Shown here in pieces: positions 8,294-15,997 of a stretch of DNA of 29,251 nt. The notes under the pieces were generated by a model that did not search any database, had not been told where the DNA came from, and saw only the letters and a list, made by a program, of their open reading frames with translations. The DNA is from JBCCEJ01 sp039030335 (GTDB taxonomy: Bacteria; Pseudomonadota; Gammaproteobacteria; HK1). The stretch spans positions 1-29,251 of the forward strand of contig JBCCEJ010000075.1 in NCBI GenBank assembly GCA_039030335.1. The letters are read 5' to 3'. A program made the position numbers and the translations under genes. How positions within the stretch are numbered: the stretch's first letter is position 1; each line of letters starts with the position of its first letter.

Positions 8294-9415
8294 TCAGCGC
8301 ACGTCGATCTCGACTTCGACCATCATGCCGGGGCGCAGCCTCGGGTCCAGTCGTTCGAATGCGATCTGTACGGGCACGCGCTGCGTGATCTTCGTGAAGT
8401 TGCCACTCGGATTGGGGTTCGGCAGCAGCGCAAAGGTCGAGGTGGTGCTGTTGCCGATCCGCGTGACCGTGCCGGAAAACGGTTCGTCCGGATACGCGTC
8501 CACGGTGATCCCGACCGTTTGCCCGAGCTTGAGCCGCGCAAGCTCCGTTTCCTTGATATTCGCCGCCACGTATATCGCGCCCGGGTCGTGCAGGATGGCG
8601 AGGCGCTGCCCGGCCCGCACGTATTCGCCCGGCTCCACGAAGATCTTGTCGACCACGCCGGCCGTCGGGCTCCGTACCGTGCGATCCAGCTGCTCCATGC
8701 GCTGGCGCTCGATCTGCACGTTCAGCAGTTCTTCTTCGTGCGTGAGCTTTGCGATCTCCTTGTCGAGCACCACCGTGCGGCTGCTGGCCGCCTCGGATTC
8801 CGCACGCTCGGACTCCGCCTCGGCAAGCTTCGCGACGGCGCTGAGATAATCGCCCTCGACCTGATAGACAGCGTTGCGCGCCTGATCGAGCTGCTGCTTT
8901 GAGATGACGCCGTCGCCCGACAGCTTTTGCGCGCGAGCCACTTCCGCCTTCGCGAGATCGAGCTGCGGTGCCAGTGACTGGACGACGGCACGTGCCGCCT
9001 CGACGCGGGACGTGCGCGACGCGACCTGCGTGCGCATCTGCTCGGCCACCATCGTACGCTCGGAGAGCAGGCGTTCGCGTTCAGCGGCCACTGCGCCCAG
9101 CTGCACTTCGAGCTGGCGCAGTTCCAGTTCGACCTCGCGCGCGTCGATGCGCGTCAACGGCGCATCGGCCAGCACTTCCTCGCCCTCGCGGATCGAGACG
9201 TCGGTCAGCCAGCCGTCGACACGCGAGCTGATCGTGACCATCGGCGCACTGACCCGCGCATCCGTCTCCTTGACGAAGATGAGCCGCTCGTTGAACTCCC
9301 GGACGCCGAACCAGGCACCGGCGCCCATGATGGCGATGACCACCACGGTCTGAAAGGAAAACCCTCCTCGGCTGTGTGTGGCGGAGTCAGCCAACGGTGT
9401 TCTTGCGCACCTCAT
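8294..9415 (-). CDS. HlyD/EmrA-family membrane fusion protein
   Basis: This is a periplasmic adaptor of an EmrAB-type exporter. It has a single N-terminal membrane anchor (about residues 22-37), then a barrel-sandwich/lipoyl half motif (R-V-D-G-W-L-T-D-V). A long alpha-helical coiled-coil follows (about 95-215, rich in Glu, Arg and Ala), then the returning lipoyl half (R-S-P-T-A-G-V-V) and a C-terminal beta-barrel. The ATG at 9415 overlaps the acyl-CoA dehydrogenase gene by 29 bases and has no good ribosome site. A GTG at 9346 with AGGAGG about 15 bases upstream would start just at the anchor, so the exact start is uncertain. The overlap suggests transcription from the acyl-CoA dehydrogenase genes into the exporter. 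Confidence 0.92.
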   Translation of the reverse strand: MRCARTPLADSATHSRGGFSFQTVVVIAIMGAGAWFGVREFNERLIFVKETDARVSAPMVTISSRVDGWLTDVSIREGEEVLADAPLTRIDAREVELELRQLEVQLGAVAAERERLLSERTMVAEQMRTQVASRTSRVEAARAVVQSLAPQLDLAKAEVARAQKLSGDGVISKQQLDQARNAVYQVEGDYLSAVAKLAEAESERAESEAASSRTVVLDKEIAKLTHEEELLNVQIERQRMEQLDRTVRSPTAGVVDKIFVEPGEYVRAGQRLAILHDPGAIYVAANIKETELARLKLGQTVGITVDAYPDEPFSGTVTRIGNSTTSTFALLPNPNPSGNFTKITQRVPVQIAFERLDPRLRPGMMVEVEIDVR

Positions 9416-10643
9416 TGAATGGCCGACCGGTGTCTACGCGATGCTCTTTCGGCATCTTCAGGACACGCTCGGAGATGATGTTGCGCTGAATCTCATCGGT
9501 ACCGCCTGCGATCGACGTCGCAGGTACCGACAGCAGTATCTCGGCGATGATGCCATCCTCCGGGCCGTCCGCCCCGGCCAGCATCGCATCGCTGCCCGAG
9601 ATGAGCGTATGCACGTGCGCGGCGGCACGGGCGACGTGACTCGAGGCCAGCTTGCCGAGCGAACCTTCAGGCCCTTGCGGGCGGCCCAGTTGCTGCGCTG
9701 CGCGGGCACGCCTTGCGGTCCATTCGGCCGACTTCGACATGATGAGCAGCTTCGCGATCTCCTGGCGGACCACCGGGTCCTCGAGCTTGCCGGTCGCACG
9801 CGCGCGGTCGAGCACCATGTCGACGCGCCCAGCCCGCTGCGGATACCACGTGTAAGGCGCCATCGCGGTGGCGATCTCCTCCGCCTCTTCCTGGTAGATG
9901 CGCTCATCGCCGCCAACCCCGGTCGTCCAGGTGCGCAGCGAATCGGCGTTTCGGCGCTCGTGCATCAGGGTCGTGGTCGCGATGGCCCAACCTTCGCCGC
10001 GCTCGCCAACCAGCATGTCGGGCGGCACGGCCGCGTCGGTCATGAATACTTCGTTGAACGAGGCATGTCCGTTCATCTGCCGAAGGGGTCTTGCCTCGAC
10101 GCCGGGTTGCGACATATCGATGACGAAGTAGCTCAAGCCCTGGTGCTTGGGCTCATCCCAGTCGGTACGGGCCAGCAGCACGCCCCAATCCGCCTTGTGC
10201 GCGCTGGTCGACCAGACTTTCTGGCCGTTCACGACCCACTGATTGCCGACCTGTTCAGCGCGGGTTGTAAGCCCGGCGAGGTCGGAGCCGCTTCCCGGCT
10301 CGCTGAACAGCTGACACCACGTGTCTTCTCCGGTCAGGATGCGCCGCAGGAACTTGGCTTTGTGCGCTTCAGTGCCGTGCTCGAGCAGGGTTGCCGCGAC
10401 CAGCATTCGCACGCCCGAACGAGCCACGCCTACGGCGCGGATGCGCTGAAATTCCTCTTCGACCACCGGCGCCATGCCCACCGGCAAGCCACGCCCATGC
10501 CACTCCGAGGGCCAGGCCGGCATGCCCCAGCCGGAATCGGCCAGCCGGTTGCGCCATTCGATAAGCCCGAGGTTCGGATCCCAGTTCTCGGCAAGCCATG
10601 CGCGCACGTCGGCGCGTACCTGGTCTTCGCTCATTTCTGTCAT
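9387..10643 (-). CDS. Acyl-CoA dehydrogenase (large partner, 418 aa)
   Basis: This flavoprotein would oxidise an acyl-CoA thioester to the trans-2-enoyl-CoA and pass electrons to ETF. Family landmarks are the FAD-binding signature L-F-S-E-P-G-S-G-S-D, the V-N-G-Q-K-V-W-S-T segment, and the C-terminal G-G-T-D-E-I-Q-R-N that closes the flavin site. The ATG at 10643 follows AGGAG by about eleven bases; the longer frame to 10682 adds 13 unsupported residues. It lies 92 bases downstream of a second, shorter acyl-CoA dehydrogenase gene. Adjacent unlike pairs of this kind form alpha2beta2 heterotetramers in steroid and dicarboxylate degradation, so a heteromeric enzyme is a reasonable inference. The substrate is unknown. 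Confidence 0.92.
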   Translation of the reverse strand: MTEMSEDQVRADVRAWLAENWDPNLGLIEWRNRLADSGWGMPAWPSEWHGRGLPVGMAPVVEEEFQRIRAVGVARSGVRMLVAATLLEHGTEAHKAKFLRRILTGEDTWCQLFSEPGSGSDLAGLTTRAEQVGNQWVVNGQKVWSTSAHKADWGVLLARTDWDEPKHQGLSYFVIDMSQPGVEARPLRQMNGHASFNEVFMTDAAVPPDMLVGERGEGWAIATTTLMHERRNADSLRTWTTGVGGDERIYQEEAEEIATAMAPYTWYPQRAGRVDMVLDRARATGKLEDPVVRQEIAKLLIMSKSAEWTARRARAAQQLGRPQGPEGSLGKLASSHVARAAAHVHTLISGSDAMLAGADGPEDGIIAEILLSVPATSIAGGTDEIQRNIISERVLKMPKEHRVDTGRPFNEVRKNTVG

Positions 10644-10735
10644 GTTGTTCTCAGCTCCTGTTACAGGGTGCCGCGGGGGCACGTCCTGACCGATATTGGA
10701 GTCAGTCCTGGGAGGTCAGCTCTGGGGTGCTCCGA

Positions 10736-11839
10736 TCACGCCCAGTGCTGCATCATCAGTTCCCGATGGTACGCGGGCGTACCGAGCATGACCTCGGAAC
10801 TCTTGGCCCGTTTGAACCACAGATGCGTGTCCTGTTCCCAGGTGAAACCGATGCCGCCGTGCAGCTGGATGCAGGCGATCGCGGCGCGCATGAAGCTGTC
10901 GGACGTGCCGGCTTTGGCCGCCGACGCCAGTGCCGGCAGTTCGTCGTCGCGCTCCGCAGCGGCGCTCGCCGCATGGTAGGCCGCCGACTTGGCGAGTTCG
11001 ACCTCCAGCAGCAATTCTGCGCACTGGTGTTTGATCGCCTGGAACGAGCCGATGAGGCGACCGAACTGCACGCGCATCAAGGTGTAGTCGACCGCCGACT
11101 GAAGCATTGCCTGCGCGCCGCCCGCGCTCTCATTGGCTAACGCGATGGCCGCGCGCCGAAGGGCCGTCACGAGCCCGTCGCGTGCGTCGGGGCCGCTCAC
11201 CAGCGTCGCCGGCGTAGCCGCGAACTGAAGCTCGGCGAGTTTCCGGGTGGGATCCACTACGTTCAGCGCCCGGCGCTCGAGTCCGGCGGCGTTCGCGTCT
11301 ACCGCGTAGAGACCCACATCGCCGCCAGCCCCGTTCCTCGCGGCGACGAAGATCACCTCGGCGCTGTTACCGTCAACGACGAACCGCTTCTGGCCGGTCA
11401 ACGCGCCGTCAGCCGCGATCATCTGTACGTCGGCCGGATCCCAGGACCCGCCGTCCTCGGCTACTGCGAGCGTGGCGCGCAGCTCACCCGACGCGAGTCG
11501 CGGCAGGTAATGCTGGCGCGCGGCGTCGGTGCCGCTTTCCAGCAGCGCCAGCGTCGCAAGCACCGCGCTCGAGAAAAACGGTGCGCAAAGCAGCGCCCGG
11601 CCCATCTCTTCCATAACGATGCCGAGTTCTACATCGCCGAAACCCTGGCCGCCGAACTCTTCTGGGACAACGAGCCCTGTCAGTCCGAGTTCTCCGGCCA
11701 GTTGCCGCCAGACGTCCGCATCGAAACCCGTGTCGGTCTCCATCATCCGGCGCACGTCAGCCGTGGATGAGTGGTCGCCCAGGAACCGCTGGACAACCTC
11801 GCGGAACGCCTCCTGTTCATCTGTGAAACTAAATGCCAT
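10736..11839 (-). CDS. Acyl-CoA dehydrogenase (short partner, 367 aa)
   Basis: This is a smaller acyl-CoA dehydrogenase homologue. The N-terminal helical domain begins M-A-F-S-F-T-D-E-Q, a very common start in this family. The middle beta domain is degenerate: the usual Q-x-x-T-E-P-x-A-G-S-D region reads L-A-V-A-E-D-G-G-S-W-D. The C-terminal domain keeps R-V-Q-F-G-R-L-I-G-S-F-Q-A-I-K-H and Q-L-H-G-G-I-G-F-T-W-E. The degenerate flavin loop and the adjacent larger homologue suggest it is the second subunit of a heteromeric enzyme. The frame extends 110 codons further upstream, but that part runs antisense to the divergent thiolase gene and has no domain, so the ATG at 11839 is chosen. Confidence 0.9.
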   Translation of the reverse strand: MAFSFTDEQEAFREVVQRFLGDHSSTADVRRMMETDTGFDADVWRQLAGELGLTGLVVPEEFGGQGFGDVELGIVMEEMGRALLCAPFFSSAVLATLALLESGTDAARQHYLPRLASGELRATLAVAEDGGSWDPADVQMIAADGALTGQKRFVVDGNSAEVIFVAARNGAGGDVGLYAVDANAAGLERRALNVVDPTRKLAELQFAATPATLVSGPDARDGLVTALRRAAIALANESAGGAQAMLQSAVDYTLMRVQFGRLIGSFQAIKHQCAELLLEVELAKSAAYHAASAAAERDDELPALASAAKAGTSDSFMRAAIACIQLHGGIGFTWEQDTHLWFKRAKSSEVMLGTPAYHRELMMQHWA

Positions 11840-11870
11840 TGACGTTTGCAGTTGTGCTTGGACTTTCTTT

Positions 11871-11917
11871 AGCGTACCACTGAACGGGGCAGACGCCGGC
11901 TCGAAACGTTGCCGGCG
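11871..11917. promoter_or_regulatory. Divergent promoter region with a candidate operator
   Basis: The 121 bases between the divergent acyl-CoA dehydrogenase and thiolase-like genes hold a perfect inverted repeat: CGCCGGC (11894-11900), a ten-base spacer, then GCCGGCG (11911-11917). The spacing is typical of a dimeric repressor site such as a TetR-family site. For the minus strand, an extended -10-like sequence TGGTACGCT (11879-11871) lies about 31 bases before the ATG at 11839, without a good -35. GC-rich arms are easy to obtain by chance in this genome, and no regulator gene is adjacent. Confidence 0.35.
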
Positions 11918-11960
11918 CTGCGGTTCATCCAGCCCAGTCATGCAGTCACGGGAGCCTCCA

Positions 11961-13496
11961 GTGGACGAGAGTCGAATCCCCATTCTGGTCGGTAGCGGCC
12001 AGGTCACGCAGCGTGAGCCCGACCCGGCGCGCGCCCTGTCACCGATCGATCTGACAGCCGAGGCGTGCCGCCGCGCAGGCGATGACAGCGGCGCCGGCAT
12101 GGCACTGGTCCATTCGCTCGACACACTGGTTGTGCTGCGGTCTTTTTCCGATACGAGCTGGCGCTTCACCTGCCCGTTCGGCCGCTACGAGCATCCGCCC
12201 GCATCGATCGCAAGCCGACTGGGCATCGACGGTGCGAAGCGCCTCATCTACACGCACCCGGGCGGCAACATGCCGCAGTGGAGCGTTAACCGCTTGTTCG
12301 AGATGGTGACGCGCGGTGACGTGCGCGCTGCGATGATCTGCGGCGGCGAGGCGCTGGCGACGCAAAAGGCCGCGCAGCGCGCCGGGCTCGAACTCGACTG
12401 GAGCGAGCCGAGCGACTCCGAACCGGATGTCTGGGGCGTGGCGACACGCGGCTGGAACGATGTCGAAGACCGCCACCGCATGGCCGGTGCGATCTTTGCG
12501 TACCCGCTGTTCGAAAATGGCATTCGCGGGCTGCATCAGCGCACGATCGAAGAACACATGCAGTCGATGGGTGAATTGCTGTCAGGCTTCGCGAGCGTCG
12601 CCCGCGACAATCCTCTCGCCGACCGGCGCGACGGCTACAGCGCTGCTGATATCGCGACCGTCAGCGAGAACAATCCGTTCATCGGCTTCCCGTACACGAA
12701 ACTGATGAACGCCAACGCGTTCATCGACCAGGCAGCTGCCATCATCCTCACCAGCGTCGCGCACGCGCGCGCGCTCGGCATCCCCGAAGACCGCTGGGTC
12801 TACCTGCACGGCTGCGCGGACGCCTACGACCACTGGTACATCAGCGATCGTCATAACTACCACTCGTCGCCGGCGATGCGCATCGTCGCACGCGAAACGC
12901 TCGGCATGGCAGGCAAGGCCGTGGCGGATATGGACCACTTCGATCTCTACAGCTGCTTTCCGTCGGCCGTCGAGATCGCGAGCCGCGAGATGGGGATTGG
13001 GCTCGACGACCCGCGCGGCCTGACCGTGACCGGCGGATTGCCGTACTTCGGCGGGCCCGGCAACAACTACGTGACCCACTCGATCGCCGAGATGATGAAC
13101 CGCGTGCGCGGTAAACCGGGCAGCTTCGGCATGGTGACCGCCAATGGCAACTACGTGACGAAGCAGTCGGCCGGCATCTACTCGACGGTGGCGCCAGACA
13201 ACCCGTTTGCGCCGCGTTCCCCGGCGGAGTACCAGCGCGAGATCGACGAAGACAAGGGCGCGCCCTGTCACGAGACGGCCTCCGGGCCGGCCAGCGTGGA
13301 GACGTATACCGTGATCCACGATCGCAAGGGTCCGTCTTACGGCATCGTGTTCGCGCGCTTCGCGGACGGCTCGCGGTGCATAGCCAACACGCCGGATGAC
13401 CCCACGCTGCTTGCCGACATGACGCGCGAGGACTTCCTGAATGCTCGCGGGCAGGTCGCCACCAGCGAGGGACTCAACACGTTCACGCCGGTCTGA
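11961..13496 (+). CDS. Thiolase-like protein type 1 with C-terminal extra domain
   Basis: This 511-residue protein has the two-lobed thiolase fold plus an additional C-terminal domain (about 425-511), as in TLP1-type 'acetyl-CoA acetyltransferases'. The position that normally carries the acylated Cys reads H-P-G-G-N-M-P-Q-W (99-107), with no Cys. The thiolase GNGGY region reads A-N-G-N-Y-V-T-K (394-401). C332 (L-Y-S-C-F-P) and H373 remain. The family is known to include members without the nucleophile, so classical thiolysis is doubtful and CoA-thioester binding or another chemistry is more likely. The GTG at 11961 has GGGAG six bases upstream and is preferred over the ATG at 11940. It is divergent from the acyl-CoA dehydrogenase pair and 53 bases before the enolase-superfamily gene, so probably in one catabolic unit. 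Confidence 0.85.
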   Translation: MDESRIPILVGSGQVTQREPDPARALSPIDLTAEACRRAGDDSGAGMALVHSLDTLVVLRSFSDTSWRFTCPFGRYEHPPASIASRLGIDGAKRLIYTHPGGNMPQWSVNRLFEMVTRGDVRAAMICGGEALATQKAAQRAGLELDWSEPSDSEPDVWGVATRGWNDVEDRHRMAGAIFAYPLFENGIRGLHQRTIEEHMQSMGELLSGFASVARDNPLADRRDGYSAADIATVSENNPFIGFPYTKLMNANAFIDQAAAIILTSVAHARALGIPEDRWVYLHGCADAYDHWYISDRHNYHSSPAMRIVARETLGMAGKAVADMDHFDLYSCFPSAVEIASREMGIGLDDPRGLTVTGGLPYFGGPGNNYVTHSIAEMMNRVRGKPGSFGMVTANGNYVTKQSAGIYSTVAPDNPFAPRSPAEYQREIDEDKGAPCHETASGPASVETYTVIHDRKGPSYGIVFARFADGSRCIANTPDDPTLLADMTREDFLNARGQVATSEGLNTFTPV

Positions 13497-13549
13497 TCGC
13501 TACCGGCAAAGCGACCAGGCTGGCGTGCAACGCGGGGACGAACACGATC

Positions 13550-14656
13550 ATGCAGATTCAGCGCGTCGAAGTGTACGGCTACGACTTGAGCTACCGGTAC
13601 GGCAACTATGTCATGTCCGGTGGGCAGGTCGTTACGCATCTGCCGAGCACGGTCGTACGTCTCATCACGGCGGGCGGGGTCGACGGATTCGGCGAAGTAT
13701 GTCCGCTCGGCCCGCTATATCTGGCCTCACACGGCGGCGGAGTACGCGCCGCGCTGGCCCAGATGGCCGATGCACTGATCGGCGTCGACGCGACCAATCT
13801 GAACGCGGTGCACACGGCGATGGACAGCGCACTTCGCGGCCACGCCTACGCCAAGAGCGCGATCGACATCGCGTGCTGGGACGTCCTCGGTAAGTCGGCC
13901 GGCAAAGATGTCGCGACCCTACTCGGCGGGCGCATCAACGAGCGTTTCCCGTTGTACAAGGCTGTCCCGCTCGGTCCGGTCGAAGAGATGCGGGACTATG
14001 TTCTGGCCCGGCGCGACGAGGGCATTCACCGGTTTCAACTGAAGATCGGCGCGAATCCGTACACCGACGGCGAACGCGTCAAGGCGGTTGTCGAGGTGTT
14101 GAAGGATGATGATTTTGTCGTCGCGGACGCCAACGGCGGCTGGTGCCTGCAGGACGCCGTGATCGCCGCGCGCCTGCTGGAACCCCTCTCTCGGGTGTTC
14201 TTCGAAGAGCCCTGCAAAACGCTGGACGAATGCCTCTACGTACGCCAGCGCACAAGCCTGCCGATGGTGTTGGACGAAGTCATCACCGACGTGCAGACGA
14301 TGCTGAGGGCGTTCCACGCTGGCGGCATGGAGGCCATCAACCTCAAGCTGTCCAAATTCGGCGGCCTGACCGGTTCCAAGCTGGTGCGCGACCTCGCCAT
14401 GCAGCTCGGTCTTCGAGTCACGATCGAAGACACCTGGGGCGGCGACCTCGTCACCGCAGCGGTATCTCACCTGACGGCCAGCACACCGCGGGAGCGTCTG
14501 TTGACCGTGTCGTTCATGAACGACTGGAACAACGAACACGTCGCGGGCTACCTGCCTCGCTCCGTCAACGGCGTTGGGGCGGCACCGGAGGGCCCTGGGC
14601 TCGGCGTTACGGTGGATATGAAGCGCCTTGGCGCGCCGCTCTTCACGGCCGGTTAG
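13550..14656 (+). CDS. Mandelate racemase/muconate lactonizing family enzyme (cis-3-hydroxyproline dehydratase-like)
   Basis: This 368-residue enolase-superfamily enzyme has an N-terminal capping domain (to about 120) and a TIM barrel. Metal ligands are D193 (V-A-D-A-N-G-G-W), E219 (F-F-E-E-P) and D242 (V-L-D-E-V). Lysines are K165 at the end of strand 2, where the usual K-x-K reads Q-L-K, and K266 (I-N-L-K-L-S-K-F-G-G). The M-S-G-G-Q segment near residue 22 and the A-K-S-A-I-D-I-A-C-W-D helix resemble the cis-3-hydroxy-L-proline dehydratase and hydroxyproline-betaine epimerase group. Such enzymes abstract the alpha proton of a carboxylate. Substrate assignment inside this superfamily is unreliable from sequence alone. 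It is probably co-transcribed with the thiolase-like gene 53 bases upstream. Confidence 0.85.
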   Translation: MQIQRVEVYGYDLSYRYGNYVMSGGQVVTHLPSTVVRLITAGGVDGFGEVCPLGPLYLASHGGGVRAALAQMADALIGVDATNLNAVHTAMDSALRGHAYAKSAIDIACWDVLGKSAGKDVATLLGGRINERFPLYKAVPLGPVEEMRDYVLARRDEGIHRFQLKIGANPYTDGERVKAVVEVLKDDDFVVADANGGWCLQDAVIAARLLEPLSRVFFEEPCKTLDECLYVRQRTSLPMVLDEVITDVQTMLRAFHAGGMEAINLKLSKFGGLTGSKLVRDLAMQLGLRVTIEDTWGGDLVTAAVSHLTASTPRERLLTVSFMNDWNNEHVAGYLPRSVNGVGAAPEGPGLGVTVDMKRLGAPLFTAG

Positions 14657-14687
14657 TTGCAGCGAAACCTGGCCTCGTTGTCGCCGT

Positions 14688-14966
14688 TCAAGCGCCGCCA
14701 ATTCGTTCGCGCGCGGCACGCACCATCTTGATCAGCACGCGGCGCGCGTCCTGCCCCGTCTCCAGTGTCTCGGTCAGGGGAACATCGATGATCTGCTCGC
14801 CATCCGGCGTCGTAACCGCGAGCGTCATCGTGGTTGCGTCGATCGCCGTCATATTGGCCGATGTAGCCGCCGGGCAGCCACCAAATACCCGTGCGTACAG
14901 CAACACGGCGTCAGCGTGATCGTCGTTCATGTGCGCGACGATGCCGTCTGACATGGCGGGGTCCAT
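14688..14966 (-). CDS. DUF2470 domain protein (HugZ C-terminal-like)
   Basis: This is a 92-residue single-domain protein. Its I-V-A-H-M-N-D-D-H-A-D-A motif is the hallmark of DUF2470, the domain that follows the split-barrel domain in haem-utilisation HugZ proteins, where the histidines lie near the haem. Here the domain stands alone, with no pyridoxamine-oxidase-like partner next to it. The ATG at 14966 has GGAGG five bases upstream, clearly better than the longer frame to 15014. The 3' end faces the end of the enolase-superfamily gene only 31 bases away. A role in haem or flavin handling is a guess from the family. Confidence 0.85.
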   Translation of the reverse strand: MDPAMSDGIVAHMNDDHADAVLLYARVFGGCPAATSANMTAIDATTMTLAVTTPDGEQIIDVPLTETLETGQDARRVLIKMVRAARERIGGA

Positions 14967-15067
14967 GGCGCCCTCCGGTAGGTCGGCCAGCCGCGCGGAC
15001 TTGCGGTGGCACATCGCGATTGGCTTAAATCCCGGACGATGGTAGCAGACCAGACGGAGCTTTCAGC

Positions 15068-15859
15068 ATGGCCGCAGTGCTCTCAACACATCCGCGAGAA
15101 CAGTGTCCGAACGGCATGTCCGCCGACGAGTGGCAGGTCCGCTGCGACCTTGCCGCCGCCTACCGGCTCTGCGCGCTGTACGGGTGGACCGACCTCAACA
15201 ACACGCATATCTCGGCGCGCGTACCCGACACCGACGACACGTTCCTGCTGAATCCGTTCGGTCTCCTGTTCGATGAGATCACGGCGTCATCGCTCATCAA
15301 GGTAGACCGCGACGGCAACGTCCTGTCGGATTCTGAATTCGGCATGAACAAAGCCGGTTTCGTCATCCACAGCGCGATTCACATGAGCGATCCTGAACTG
15401 CACTTCGTCATGCATTCGCACTCGCGTTTCGGTGTGGCGGTATCGATGCAGGAGCATGGCCTGCTGCCGGTCAGTCAAAAAGCGCTGACGGTCATGGGTT
15501 GGCTCGCCTACCACGACTACGAGGGCACCGCCACGGAACTCGATGAGCGCCCGCGCATCGTCCGCGACCTGGGGGAACGGCGCGTCATGATCCTGCGCAA
15601 TCACGGACTGCTGACCGTCGGCAGGACCATGGGCGAAGCCTTCGTCTGGATGTATCGTCTGGAGACGGCGTGCAGGCATCAGATCGACGCGATGAGCGGT
15701 GGCGCGCGGTTGCAGCCGTTGAGTGAGGCGACGCAGGCCAAGACCATCAAGACCGGCGTCAAGATGTACGGTCCGGGCGGCTTCATCGAGGTAGGCCTCG
15801 AATGGCCTGCTCTACTCCGACAGTTGGACCGCGCGGGCGGATTGCCCTACCAGGTCTGA
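15068..15859 (+). CDS. Class II aldolase/adducin family protein
   Basis: This 263-residue protein has the zinc-aldolase fold of fuculose/ribulose-phosphate aldolases. Zinc ligands are H116 and H118 (M-H-S-H) and H179 (R-N-H-G-L-L). N62-P-F-G-L-L-F-D-E70 precedes them and supplies the conserved acidic residue, E70. Members of this N-terminal type (M-S-x-x-E-W-x-x-R-x-D-L-A-A-A-Y-R) are common in Proteobacteria as unassigned aldolases or decarboxylases and lack an obvious phosphate-binding preference. The ATG at 15068 has GGAG nine bases upstream. It is a monocistronic plus-strand gene, divergent from DUF2470 and convergent with maeB. The substrate is unknown. Confidence 0.9.
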   Translation: MAAVLSTHPREQCPNGMSADEWQVRCDLAAAYRLCALYGWTDLNNTHISARVPDTDDTFLLNPFGLLFDEITASSLIKVDRDGNVLSDSEFGMNKAGFVIHSAIHMSDPELHFVMHSHSRFGVAVSMQEHGLLPVSQKALTVMGWLAYHDYEGTATELDERPRIVRDLGERRVMILRNHGLLTVGRTMGEAFVWMYRLETACRHQIDAMSGGARLQPLSEATQAKTIKTGVKMYGPGGFIEVGLEWPALLRQLDRAGGLPYQV

Positions 15860-15997
15860 GCGCCAGCCGCGCAGGCCGGCGACCGGCTCGCATCGGCGTT
15901 CTCTACACACCTCTTGATGGCTCCCGACGGGCGGCCGCTGACGCGCAACCGAGGCCCGCCCGCTGTCCTGGCGCGCCCCGAATCGTTCTGCACGGAC

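Noticed and set aside
9378..10979. A 533-residue plus-strand open frame
   Set aside because: It lies wholly opposite the two acyl-CoA dehydrogenase genes, which have unmistakable family motifs; the translation is featureless.
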